64,000 nt of DNA. Origin: Lutjanus erythropterus (Eukaryota > Chordata > Actinopteri > Lutjaniformes > Lutjanidae). Made by a program: the position numbers and the translations under genes. Location: the NCBI GenBank assembly GCA_020091685.1, contig CM034601.1:12572472-12636471 (forward strand), written 5' to 3'. Below the pieces are notes generated by a model. It searched no databases. It worked only from the letters and a program-made list of their open reading frames with translations, and was not told the origin of the DNA. This document shows, one piece after another, positions 48,441 through 59,057 of the stretch (its first letter is position 1; each line of letters begins with the position of its first letter).

Positions 48441-49242
48441 AAAGTCAGTTGGGTTTCTTAACTTTGCAGAAGTTTGAATTACAGTTAAAAAAATTGTTTC
48501 AGTGTATGAAAGTAGGGAAAGAGTAAAATTTGACATTTGTCTTTTCTTTCTTGCATTTAATTATTTTATCATCAAATCATAACTGTCAAAATAATTGACT
48601 CAAATTCATTTTCGAGGCCTCCGAATTCTATCAAGTGTGAGGATATTTGCGCAGCTCGCACCATTTTGCAAGCTAAATGTGAATAGTGTTACTATCAGAC
48701 ATCTGTAATCTATTTTTTTTTAATCGGATTACTTTAAGCCGGTCACTCTCTAACCCTGCCAATACCTGCCATGCATCTCCACAGTGCCTGCTCATCCTTT
48801 TTGTACACACTTAGCAACGCGGGACACTGCAGATTCCCTAATTTATCACTCTCTCCCAGCTGGACTTGAAGTGACAGATTTATTAGATAGCCATTTGGGG
48901 CTGCATGTAACGCTGCCAGTTGAGGGTCGACGAGACTGACAGAGTCAAAGCTGTTTGATGACCTCGAGGTGATAATGACCGTACAGGAGAGAAGGACACA
49001 GAGGAGGACAGAGAGGGAGATAAAGAGACATGGGGAATGGTGTGGGCGGGTGAAGGAAAGACGGCTGGACGGTCAGACGACTGGTAGAGTAGAAAGCAGC
49101 AGACTCTTTGATGGGTTATAGCTGAAAATAATGTGATATACTTGACAGAAACTGGAAAAGATTAAGATTAAACCTGTTTTATTAGATAGAATGCTGTGTG
49201 TGCGGGGAATGGTAGCAATGCTAAAAAAAAGGAGGATTATTT

Positions 49243-49805
49243 AAAGGTACAGTTCGATATTTTGGGAAATAACCAGAACCATTTGGCTCTGAAGAACCTT
49301 CTTTTGAAGTTTTTGAAGATAGGGTTGATCAAGAACCACATTCCAACCACTGTGCCATAGAAGGGCTCTTCTGAAAAGGTTCTCGGCAGAACCCCTTGGG
49401 TGGGTTCTAGATAAAAGCCTTGCAATGTAAAGGGATTTGTGGTAGAACCTTTTTGGGTGGGTTCTTCCTAGCACCTTCAGAAGGTGGAAAGTTTGCAGAT
49501 GAAACCCCTAGAGAGGGTTCTGTTATTCCAACCATGTACCATAGAAGAGGTTCTAGGTAGAGCTCTCTGAAAGGGTTCTAAGTTGAACCAAACCAACCAA
49601 AAAGGGTTCTCTGGTTGTTGTATGGACTAAACAAACAATATATATATATATATGAATTAGACGATTTTAGAGGTACTGGTTGGTGGATTTTTTTTCTTAC
49701 CTTTGGACGGAGCCGGCAAACTGTTTCCCACGCTTCATGTCTTTATGCTAAGCTAAGCTAATCATCACTCCCTGCTTCATGTCTTTATACTAAGCTAACC
49801 TAAGA
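49243..49805. mobile_element. MITE (ttaaaggaacagttc family) split by a family D fragment
   Basis: The left end atttaaaggtacagttcgatattttgggaaat is followed abruptly at 49263 by family D style DNA (accagaaccatttggctctgaagaacc...gggttctctggttg) to about 49617. The host then resumes: ggactaaacaaacaatatat, ttttagaggtactggttggtggatttt, acctttggacggagccggc, gtctttatgctaagctaagctaa. The last block occurs twice (49738-49759 and 49779-49802). Confidence 0.7.
49638..49653. repeat. (AT)n microsatellite
   Basis: Eight AT units. Confidence 0.9.
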
Positions 49806-51070
49806 ATCTCTTAGCTGTAGCTCAATATTTTACAGTCTGAAGGTCTTTTCACACCGCCATCCAGTCACGCCTCCAGCCAAGGAAAGGTGGCAGAGGAGAA
49901 GCGATTTCAATCAAGACGCAAACATAGAGGAGCTGCTGATGCTGGTGTCTGAGTACCCATAGCTGTACAGCATTAATGTGTAAATTCAGTGATACTTTTA
50001 TTATTGAGGTTGTATTGGACTTCATGTTATAGCTCTGAATATAATGCAGTTCAGCACCACACCACCACTAACTGTGACCTCAGTGCTTGTAAATATAATT
50101 CAGTTACCACCCCTATGACAGTGTCAACAAAAATTTAACATTATAGGAAGAAATGCAGAACATGGATTACTTTCAGTCTTCATAGGATAACTGAAAATTA
50201 CCCGCTTCTCGTGGCTGATGCTGATATGATAACTGATTACTTTATATTTTTGTATTTTAAAAAGAAGTTAATATAAACTGTAGTTTATGCACACCTGAGG
50301 GTAAAAAGGCTAAAATGTAGTGAGCACAAATGGATGATTTAATATTCAATAGCTTTGACCTAACCAAATCAAACTGACATCAATATTACAACAAAAACAA
50401 GGAGTTCTAACTCTTCAAATATTAATTTATTTTTTCTAGTGCATCAAAAACTTTGCAAATATACTTCAGCTTTTATAGAGCATTTTGCCTCGCAATCCAA
50501 AATAAATGCTTTCAAATAACCTGTTCAATCAGAATTTATTGTGGCTGTTATTTACTGGCTATAATTTATCAGAATGATAAATAATATGAATTCCCATTAT
50601 TGCCCATGATGGTCCTGATATTTATCATCCTCAGTTATAAGCATGATAGAAGAGGAACGTGACATATGAAATCCGTATGTAAAAAATTGGGTTGACCGAG
50701 AAAAAAGGATACTATGACCAATAAAACAACAAAAACGGCAGAAATTCTGCAAAATCTCCCTGCTTCATTTCCACATTTACAATGACGGAGCATGTGATCA
50801 AGAAACTAGGGCCAAGGATGCTCTTTTTCTGATGCATTCCCATCCTTTCCAAGGAGGGGGGCCGGGGTTGGGTATCTCAGTTTTCTCACGACCTGATACC
50901 GGCTGCATCGTGAAAGGACAGGACCGTGCTGCTGCTGCTGGGAGGATTTTATTTTTTATTTTTTCATCAATCCCGACCTCAGTGGGCAGTATTTAACGAT
51001 AGCAGGGGGTGTACCATTGGTGCATGGCCGTTGAGTGTTGTAGAAATGGGGCGAGGCTGCCGGCTAACCA
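49806..51070. other. Sequence upstream of cpeb4 promoter
   Basis: AT-rich to about 50820, then G/C-rich (aaggaggggggccggggttggg at 50850). It includes five to six CTG/GCT units at 50926-50941 (gctgctgctgctg). Confidence 0.5.
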
Positions 51071-51143
51071 GCCAATCGCATATCGAGGTGTGGCTCTCGG
51101 CGGGCGGGGTCACACGAGAGGGGGCGGTGCCAGAAGCGGAAGT
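51071..51143 (+). promoter_or_regulatory. Candidate cpeb4 promoter: CCAAT box, GC boxes, ETS-like site
   Basis: Within about 75 bases there is a CCAAT box (gccaatcg, 51071-51078), a GC box (cgggcggggt, 51101-51110), a second GC-box-like site (ggggcggtgc, 51121-51130) and an ETS-like gcggaagt (51136-51143). No TATA box sits at the usual spacing. The surrounding 50.85-51.6 kb is visibly richer in CpG than the rest of the window. This fits a TATA-less CpG-island promoter read rightward into cpeb4. Confidence 0.6.
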
Positions 51144-51145
51144 GT

Positions 51146-51600
51146 GTCTCGGCTGATCTCTCGCTGTCATTCGGCCACGGTCGGTTCCAGGAGAGAGGGG
51201 CAGCCAAGAAGCACACAGGAATCGGCTGGCTCTGGAGGATAAGACAGTTAGCGAGAAAATATACTGAAATCAAAACGAACAATGAAACCGATCGAGTAAG
51301 ACTTTGTGAGAGAACCGCGGCCGAATATATTTCACACATTGCCACGTTAACAAAAGCTGTTTGAGCATACAGTCCAGATTAGAGGCAGCAGATAGAGAGC
51401 TGTGTCATTGAGCAGGCAGGACACGTCAGGAGAAGGGAGAAAAAAAGCTGACCGACTGCACTGTACGAGTCAGCTATCAAATCGCCTCTGAAAAGCTTTG
51501 CCTGACGTGCTATTTTTTTTTCAAGGACACCACCTTGCTCTCAACCCGAGGGAAGGATCACGTCAAAGACGTCGCCGAGGTCGAAGGTGGTGATCAGAAG
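51146..51600 (+). other. cpeb4: Predicted non-coding first exon of cpeb4 (5' UTR)
   Basis: This is a relatively GC- and CpG-rich unique stretch just downstream of promoter-like motifs. It ends at tgatcagaag|gtgaaaag, a usable splice donor at 51601. Joined to the acceptor at 53322 it would give a 5' UTR of roughly 0.5 kb. The 5' boundary is arbitrary because no transcription start can be read directly. Alternatively the transcript could run unspliced through 51601-53322, but that stretch contains a MITE and many ATGs. Confidence 0.5.
51282..51299 (+). CDS. Short upstream ORF (5 codons) in cpeb4 5' leader
   Basis: ATG AAA CCG ATC GAG TAA encodes MKPIE. It is the only ATG I find between 51146 and the predicted donor at 51600, and the 53323-53369 UTR has none. 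If transcription starts upstream of 51282, this would be the single upstream ORF of the spliced leader and could modulate CPEB4 translation. Function is inferred. Confidence 0.35.
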   Translation: MKPIE

Positions 51601-51675
51601 GTGAAAAGAAATTTTACTCGTCTGTATTCAAGCTGTCCAGCTAGCTAGCATTTGTGCTATCGCTTAGCCATTTTT

Positions 51676-51820
51676 TCCTAGGATGGCGATGGAATGACCC
51701 GCCCTACTCCACCTCTGATTGGCTAATACTCATTGCCTTCTTTGTTTGGGTTGGCTAGGTGTATTAGGGTAAGCCAATCAGTAGCAGAGGAGGGCGGGTC
51801 TTTCCTTCGCCATTCTAGGA
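51676..51820. mobile_element. MITE in predicted cpeb4 intron 1
   Basis: A 145-bp element with about 49-bp terminal inverted repeats: left tcctaggatggcgatggaat..gacccgccct..ctgattggct, right mirrored as tcctagaatggcgaaggaa..gacccgccct..ctgattggct. The short spacer is aatactcattgccttctttg... Its arms bear CCAAT (attgg) motifs and cgcc words. No ORF. Confidence 0.85.
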
Positions 51821-53301
51821 GAAATATCGCTAACGTTAATAGCTAGCTAGCTAATGTTAGCACGAATGGAAATGTTAGCTGACCAGCTAACATGTCTAGT
51901 TGATTTAAACCGCTTGACTGTCGACTATTTACTTAATCGTAAAAACGTAATAATCACTTAAGATGTGTGACACTATTTATTGGGTGCCGCTCGATAAAAG
52001 TAAAGTGTTTGACATATTTCTGATAAATTTTGAGGCTGGACTCTCCATAGACTCCTGACAGCTGTCAAACAAGGTCGAGTGTTTTTTTCCCCTCAACATT
52101 GTGTCGGTTTACTGCCAATATATTCAACATTTATTGATATTTTATACTATTATTTTCTCTTTAAGGTTGCACTGCTTGTAAATAATTGTCAGTCAGTTGG
52201 TTTGTGTTAGGAGAACCGTCTCCAAAAGGAGAATGTGTCGGCTCGACACAGCAGTGCTTCCAGCTATATTGGTAGCTGCCAGCGGCTCAGCTGTAGACTT
52301 ACAAGCTGGCAACGTCACGGGGTTATAATTAGCTAAAGATGTAACGTTAACTGCTTGGCTTTTTTCAACTGTCCAGAGTAATAAGGGTAGATTGTTCAGC
52401 GCAAGAATGAGCTCATTCATGACAATGTTGTGTGATTATCATATGTCTGGGAATTCTCTGAGGGAGCAAAACAGACTCAACCATACTTGTCAACCTCTGG
52501 ACCTCAAAATGGGGAGGATTTTGAAATCAAAGCGGGGGTCTGGAGAATTTGGGTTTTATAGACTTTGTTTCCTGTAATCTGGTAACCTTTTAAAGGATGA
52601 AAACAGCAAAAGTAAAATAGACAGATAGGCCTACGCATATTTGTCATATATTAGCTGAAAAACACAATGGAACCACTTAGCTAGTCATATTTCAAATTTG
52701 ATTATGAAAACACAGAAAATAGATATTTTACAAATGTTCTCGGGTATGTTAGTTAGGCTGCACTCAGGAAACATACGACCTTTTAAAATTTTCCGTAAAA
52801 CAGGAATGCATCTTTCAGAGACATCTGAAATTTCCTTCTTTAAGTTTTTCTTTCTCTTAGTACTCTCCATGTCTCTCTCATTTTGTCATACACTGAGGAG
52901 GACAGGGATGAATTAAGAGAACTGGATATGGTGGGCACAAGCAGCTTTTTTTAGCGTCTTGTGCAGCTGTATTGTTGTGAGTTGTAGAGTCTTTGGTCCT
53001 CTACAAGCTGTGCAGCACCAGAAATAGGTTGTGATGATGAAAATGAAAAAAATGGCATGTAAATTTCTCATAAATCAGGATAAATCTGAGAGAATTCTGA
53101 CCTTGGGAGGAAATCAGGAAAGTGCAATGATAAATGGCAGTCTTTTGGAAAAATTGTGGGGGTTGACAAGTGTGGAAGCAACAGAAAAAAGGGTCTTTTA
53201 TGTCACTAGAAAATGTCTGTGGCCATCACCTTGTTGTTTCTAAATCCCTTGATCTATAGTGGAATGAGAGAGCCTGACTGCTAACTCAGTGCATGCCATC
53301 C

Positions 53302-53322
53302 TGTGTGCTCTTCTCTCAATAG
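53302..53322 (+). other. Splice acceptor before cpeb4 coding exon
   Basis: A pyrimidine-rich tract (ctgtgtgctcttctctcaat) ends in AG at 53321-53322, directly before gaccaaacg. This is the natural 3' splice site 47 bases upstream of the start codon. It implies that the rest of the 5' UTR lies in an upstream exon. Inferred from the motif only; no transcript evidence is available. Confidence 0.65.
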
Positions 53323-53369
53323 GACCAAACGATCACGGGATAGCATTTGTGTGTGGGGGGAGAAAACAA
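53323..53369 (+). other. cpeb4: 5' UTR part of cpeb4 first coding exon
   Basis: These 47 bases lie between the predicted splice acceptor and the CPEB4 start codon. They contain no ATG. The start context is acaaATGG: G at +4 but C at -3, so only moderately strong. Confidence 0.7.
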
Positions 53370-54560
53370 ATGGGGGATTACGGGTTTGGAGTCCTAGTTC
53401 AAAACAACACTGGCAACAAGTCTGCATTCCCAGTCCGAATCCACCCGCATCTGCAGCCCCCACACCACCACCAAAATGTGTCGCAGAGCCCTGCTGCTTT
53501 CATAAACAGCACCACAGCCGCAGGGAATGGCACCACGGGAGGCTCTCCTTGGCTCTTCCCTGCCTCCGCCACCCACAACAGCGTGCAAGACGAAATCCTT
53601 GGGGGCCCAGAGAAGCCCAAAGCACAGCAGCAACAGGAAATGCAAGAAACGCAAGAAAAGCAGCAGCAGTTGTCCCCTGGGAGTCACCAGGAGGGTGGAA
53701 GTGGTGGTGGGATCATTTCAGAACTGGAAAAAGCCCGGTCAGAGGAAGCCAAGACAGACAGCAGCGTGTCTGAAGGAAGTAACGGAAAGGAGAAGCAATT
53801 ACGTCTCGAGTCTCCTGTCCTGACGGGCTTTGATTACCAAGAGACGTCTGGCCTTGGGGGGACTGGCCCGGTCCAGTCTAGTACAACCTCATCATCGCTT
53901 ACTGGCTTCAACAACTGGTCAGCTGCCATCCCACCGGCGCCATCAACCATCATCAATGAGGACGTCAGTTTCTTCAACCCGGCTTCAGCCAACAATGGAC
54001 CCCTGCTGTTCCAGAACTTCTCGCACCATGTCAGTCCAGGGTTTGGTGGGAACTTTTCTCCCCAGATCGGACCGGCGGCGGCTTTGTCCCAGCACCACCC
54101 AGCTCCCCCGCCACACCCCCACTTCCAACACCCCCATAACCAACACCAGCAGCATCGGCGCTCCCCAGCCTCTCCACACCCTCCACCGCCCTTCCCACAC
54201 AGGAATCCGGCTTTCAGCCAGTTGCCGCATTTGTCCAACAGCCTGAACAAGCCCCCGTCCCCTTGGGGTCCAGCCAGCTACCAGAGCCCCTCTCCCTCCC
54301 CCGGCTCCTCCACCTCCTGGAGTCCCGGAGGAGGATATGGTAGTGGTGGCGGTGGCTGGGGAGGGTCTCAGGGCAGAGATTATCGCCGAGGGCTGAACGG
54401 CGGGATGACCCCCATCAATTCCATCTCGCCGTTAAAGAAGACCTTCCCTAACAACCACGTGGCATCCCAGAAGTACCCTCGAAACAGTCCCGCAGGGTTC
54501 AACCCCAAGTCCTGGATGGATGATGGAGTCGGCCGCAGTGATAACATCTTCCCCTTTCAG
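53370..54560 (+). CDS. cpeb4: CPEB4 N-terminal coding exon (first coding exon, partial gene)
   Basis: This encodes residues 1-397 of cytoplasmic polyadenylation element-binding protein 4. CPEB proteins bind U-rich elements in mRNA 3' UTRs and control poly(A) tail length and translation in germ cells, neurons and cycling cells. I recognise the family from the start MGDYGFGVLVQ, the segments LESPVLTGFDYQE (147-159), STIINED (192-198), VSPGFGG (221-227), a His/Pro/Gln-rich stretch (241-279), GGSQGRDYRRGLNGG (331-345), NSISPLKK (350-357) and the end DNIFPFQ. The whole exon is predicted disordered, with more than ten Ser-Pro sites. In CPEB4 such sites are phosphorylated by ERK2/CDK1 and control condensation. 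The RRMs and ZZ domain lie beyond the window. The start is the conserved MGDYG methionine; the 27 in-frame codons upstream include intron and splice-site sequence. The exon ends in phase 0 at CAG|gtcagt. Teleosts have cpeb4a and cpeb4b; I cannot say which this is. Confidence 0.95.
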
Positions 54561-54569
54561 GTCAGTTTG
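54561..54569 (+). other. Splice donor after cpeb4 coding exon
   Basis: The sequence CAG|gtcagtttg follows codon 397 (Gln). CPEB4 homology stops exactly here (FPFQ, followed in the family by an Arg-containing DRPR segment). The next in-frame codons read into a stop at 54579-54581. This is the 5' end of a long intron. Confidence 0.88.
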
Positions 54570-55159
54570 CCTATGATTTAGCAATAATTCTAGCATACTG
54601 TTCCTTTTATGAACTAACACACATGCACTGTTTTTTCTTGAGTGTCTAGTATTTTCCAGCAGTGGCCGCTTGCTGCCTGAATGATTAAAATTCAGTGTGT
54701 CATTTATGTTAGCTGTTAGTTTTATTGCACTATGTGGTATAGCTGCTATTTTTAGACATGGGGGGAGGGCATGGATTTACATGATGCATTTGTTACCGTG
54801 TTAGCTTAGAAATCAGTCGTCGGCTTCTGTACTTCTTCCACAGCTGTATGTCCCTGATGATGACTAATGTGGCTCTGTCACTGCAGTGGTGTGTGCCACA
54901 TACACGAGCTGGGGGACTGGAGGGAGGGGTGGGGTAAGGGAAACGGGGGAGACATCATGGATGGAGAGAGAAAGATGGGGAGAAGGATATGGAAGCGGGA
55001 GAAATGGGGGGGGGGGAGTGGTAGAGGATGCAAGGAGAACGTTCGTGGGAATCGATGACCAAGATTGACAAAGACAGAGATACAAGACATATCTTCAAAT
55101 CGAGATACACTGGTGAACAAGAACACACCACCATGGGATTTATTTTATTCCAGGCAGAA

Positions 55160-55480
55160 ATAAAAAAAAAGGAGGTAATACTGTAGATTGATGGCCCGAG
55201 CCTAATGCCTAATGATTTTTCAGGATTACCGCTTTATTAATCACCCAGGTCATTGCTGCCATAGCCTAGCAACTCGTTTTCAAAATGCCAGCCCATTCAT
55301 AGTGTAATTTTGATAGCTGGGTCCACGCACAATGAAGATGGCTTGAATAATTGTATTATCACATGTAGAAAACAGCCGACAGGATTGATGGAAAGAGGTA
55401 ACAGGAGCATGGAGATAAATTCATTTTATTGATCTACCTTGTGATTGATCGTGTCAGTCGTTACAGGGAGGTGGGGGTGA
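55160..55480. promoter_or_regulatory. Candidate conserved intronic element rich in homeodomain-type motifs
   Basis: Unique, non-repetitive sequence with many TAAT cores: cctaatgcctaatgatt (55201-55217), ggatta (bicoid/OTX type, 55223-55228), ttattaatc (55234-55242) and ataattgtattatc (near 55350). Texture resembles vertebrate conserved non-coding enhancers. Conservation cannot be tested here. Confidence 0.35.
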
Positions 55481-56279
55481 AGAGGGGAAGGTTGCTATTG
55501 GTCCAGCTGGGTCTGATGACTTGATGAAAGATTTCTTAAAGTCAGCTACATATCCTTGGCCTTCTTACTTTTGGACAGCTCTCTTACTGCTCTGTCACAT
55601 TAACTTATGGTTGGTCATAAGTACTTTGTTGCCATTGGTTTGCAGTGTCATCTTGGGTGGAATAGATGCCATTAAATTGTCTGAATGATTGCTTGCCTTT
55701 GTTGTTTCAGCAGTCTGTCAATAGCCCAGCAGCATTACTAATTAGCTTTAGAGACCACCAGTGAAGGACTGCTTCATTTCTTGGCCAAGTCAGTCATAAT
55801 CTTTATTTTCATTCAGAGGTTTTCTTAAAGGAGAAATCTGTAATAAATAAATTGACTGTAATAAATCAATAAATGACCATGATATTTCAGCAGAGATAAA
55901 GGAACCATGCTAAGTTGAAATACTCGCTACTGTGACAGCAACGCTACAGCTGCGGTGTCCTGCTTTGACCTGTTGCACATTAATTAGAGTGCAAATTAAT
56001 ATCAAATGTTTACTGTATTGAGTAAGTGTTTGTTTATGAGTCATAAAAAAATCATTAATAATCTTTTAAAAGGAGTAGACTAGCAATATGTTAATGGAGG
56101 CAGGCAGAAGCAGGCAGTGACTGAAGTCCAACTCTAGTGTGTATTTTCAGAGCAGTGGATCTTTTAATTTCAGGTTAACAGGCTTAGCTTTACACTGAAG
56201 GACATTTCAGAGTTATAAGCAGCTGATTAACTTGGTGTAGGACTCATTGTATCTTGTTATTGTCAGATTCTGATGTTGT
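55481..56279. other. Intronic sequence
   Basis: AT-rich, nothing recognisable. Confidence 0.4.
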
Positions 56280-56478
56280 ACTCGTCTTGCACTCCTGCAG
56301 TGTTCCTGCAGCCAGCCTGTGCTTCCTCCAGTCTGGGAAGGAGGTGCCAGGGAAGAACAACTCACTTAAACCATAGATTGTATAATAAATAAGATTTCAA
56401 CCTATTTAATACACAATCTTTGGCTCCAGCTAGCTATTTGAACTGCAATACTCGGTTGTTACATATTGCTCCTTAAAG
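56280..56478 (-). repeat. Dispersed repeat family E, copy 2 (reverse)
   Basis: Reverse-complement partner of 46255-46450 over its whole length. It contains the corresponding hairpin: ccatagattgtataataaataag (56371-56393) against cctatttaatacacaatctttgg (56401-56423). Confidence 0.8.
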
Positions 56479-57229
56479 GAATGAACTAAAAGCTCCCAAA
56501 CAAGCAAGTGACCTCAATTTAAAAAGTGATCCTCGCTGTGACCTTGCCAGGTATTTCCTCATCTCCATGTGCAATTAATGACTCACAGTGAACCACAGGC
56601 CAAACAGTAAGGACATTGTTCTGACATGTCTTGACATGTGTTGGGTATTTTTTGCTGAATAAGTAGCAAAGCATACCTCCGAGCAGCTATTTACCATTAG
56701 CTAACAGCCTAATTGCTGGAGGTTGTCAGGCTCATGTCTGACCTGTTCTAAATCATTAGGGCCTATTATACTTCATTCTTTATAATTCAGATTTTGGAGT
56801 CGTATTGTAAAATGAACTCCTACAACAACATGCATATAATTCAATACAGTAATTCAATAATAAAAAAAACACAGTTCATTTAGCAACACTAAATGGTTTC
56901 AGATTATATATAAAAAGGATAAAGATGGAAATAGCACCTATCTCTGTTGGTAGATTCGCTTTCACCTGATCTGTGATTCTGCATCCATTTTGAGCAAAAG
57001 AGAGTCCCCTCTGTTACAGATTTAAGCTAAAGCTAACAGTATTGTAGCTGCGTTAATGTTCTGCCTTGTGGATGAATCAGATCAGCCAAAGTAACACTGT
57101 CCTCCTGCCATCTTCATACTGCAAGGGCAGATGGAGGATGGAGGCATAGAATGACCTTACTGTGAGAGAGAGTGTGTGTGATGGATTAAGTATAACCCAG
57201 TTACAAAGAATAAGGAATTAATAGCAGGT
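56479..57229. other. Intronic sequence
   Basis: No coding signal. Confidence 0.4.
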
Positions 57230-57490
57230 CTAGATAGATACTAGATATTGTCTTAGACTTTGGATATCATTATATTGCGATATGGCACAAGCAATGTCAT
57301 TTTCTGGTTTTAAAGGCTGAATTACAGTAAAACAATATAATTTTTTGACTTGACCAGACTCTTCTGTTCTGTTATTTCTCCGCTTCATTATATCCACATT
57401 ATTGATGGTTATTTATTAAAAAAAATATATCATTGTGTTAATATTTTGTGAAAGCACCAGTAGTCGTCCCTACAGTATTGATAAATCAAT
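57230..57490. repeat. Dispersed repeat (atattgcgatat type)
   Basis: The words ggatatcattatattgcgatatggcac, ttctggttttaaaggctgaattacagtaaa, tatccacattattgatgg and tattttgtgaaagcacca resemble an interspersed fish element of hAT-MITE type. Single copy here and ends unclear. Confidence 0.5.
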
Positions 57491-58936
57491 ATCAAGGTGT
57501 TTGGTAAAAAGAAATTGTATACAGTGACATTTGATTTTGTCCATATAGCTCAGCCTTAGCCTGGATCAGAAAATACTCCTCACTTAAAGCTGCTAAATGC
57601 AAATCTGGATTGTTCTGCCTATATTGACATTTTCCAATGACATCTGGATTAATTTTCACTTCTAAATATTGCCTTGGGTTGTGTAATGCAAGTGCTCGGA
57701 AGCATTCACCACATACGCTGTGGAAATTAGAGTTAGGCCTAACTAAGGTGTTTGTTTCCTGCTCGCGAACCATATATCTTGTGTTTTTGAGAACAGAGCT
57801 GACGGTATTGTTCCACCCTCTGTAATTGAATTGGAAAATGTGTCATTTTGGTGTGAGCATATAGATCATGTTGCAGCGTTGAAGCTGTCACTATAGAAAC
57901 TGCTGTTGAATTATTACACAGGCAACCAAGTGTCAAGTTTATTCATCAGAGGCCCCTCAGTGTCGTTCAGTCTTAAAGATCTTTGGGCCATTAGGCTATT
58001 GTCTTTTCATTCACTTCCTTTTTTATTAGCTTTGCTGAAGAATTACTTTAACCTAAACAAAAAAACAATGGCGTAAAAAACAACTGCACTTAAAAGGTTG
58101 CTTGTCAAGATCATGTACTGTTCAGATGACTGATGACACGTGTTGCCTTACACAAGGCACCCCCAGGTTTGGTAATGGACATACTGTAGCTCCCGTAACT
58201 CTGAACTAAATAGACCCCATGAGGAACTGTTGTCATAGTGTTTCAATATAGGCTTTCTCCACCTGCCTCACATAGTTTCCATTTTAGCACTGACACAACA
58301 GATGAAGGATCAGTGGCTTTTGCCTGTGCACAACCAGGGTTAGTTTGTTACACTTTCAGTTTCTTTGTACCCTTTTGGTACAGATGTGATTGTAAAACAA
58401 CTGTAGAGAGACAAAACCGGTAGTTGACTCCCATATAGTAGAACGTAAGATTTGCAGTTAGATGCTGTTCACAGCAGATAGGAACTCACATTAAAACAGC
58501 AGTATGCCACTAGTTAAGTTTGTTACAACAGCTAGCTGCAAAGGCTGCCCACTTTTCACTTTGAGACTTTGGCATTTTCTTGTGATGGCATAGGGCCATG
58601 ACATTCATTTGTGTATATGAGCAAATGTGAAGATGCAATTTGAGAGCAAGGCTGCATGCCATTTGGTGGATATTTTATCCAAAGTGGTGTACAGCACCAT
58701 GGAACACAGAGGGAGAAAATGTTCCAGTACTGTGGCTGTTGCTGCAGTAGGCAGGGCCTCTGCTGTATTAGAGCAGCTTTAGTATTTGGGATGGCCTCCA
58801 GGCCAGGCATGCTGCTGCTAACTGTGAGTACATTGGTCAGCTAGTAACTAGTGTCAGACCAGAAGTTTGTACTTTTTTTAATGCTGGGAAAGCCTTACTT
58901 GCCTTCGTTTTTCATTTCCCTTGCTTTTCTTTCCTT
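57491..58936. other. Intronic sequence
   Basis: Short ORFs only; nothing recognisable. Confidence 0.4.
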
Positions 58937-59057
58937 CCATCCATCCTTCCATCCATCAGCTATACACATTTAACCTTGAGGATCGTGGCGGGACTGGAGC
59001 CAGTCCAGCTCTGACATTGGGCAACAGGCGGGTACACCCTGGATGGTTTTCCTGTCA
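58937..59057. repeat. LINE 3'-tail-like repeat, left part
   Basis: (ccat)n at 58937-58957 leads into aaccttgaggatcgtggcggg, ctggagcca and cattgggcaacaggcgggtacaccctggatgg. This is the recognisable start of a very widespread fish repeat usually attributed to non-LTR retrotransposon tails. Its normal continuation appears at 60141. Confidence 0.65.

Larger units (their letters stand above)
51601..53322 (+). other. Predicted intron 1 of cpeb4
   Basis: About 1.72 kb with GT at the left and AG at the right. It contains a 145-bp inverted-repeat MITE (51676-51820) and otherwise AT-rich unique sequence. Small ORFs here (for example 52392-52577, 53031-53243) show no family resemblance. Confidence 0.5.

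Noticed and set aside
53289..53369. 27 in-frame codons upstream of the cpeb4 start
   Set aside because: They span the splice acceptor and lack resemblance to CPEB4; the conserved N-terminus begins MGDYGFGV.
53834..54250. 138-codon ORFs on the opposite strand and in another frame of the cpeb4 exon
   Set aside because: Shadows of the GC- and Pro/His-rich coding exon, with no family signal.
54864..55126. Pro/Ser/Leu-rich ORFs on both strands just after the cpeb4 exon
   Set aside because: Derived from a G-rich, purine-biased stretch inside the intron.
58687..58706. RE1/NRSF-like word (acagcaccatggaacac)
   Set aside because: Only the left half matches the RE1 consensus; the right half is off by position.
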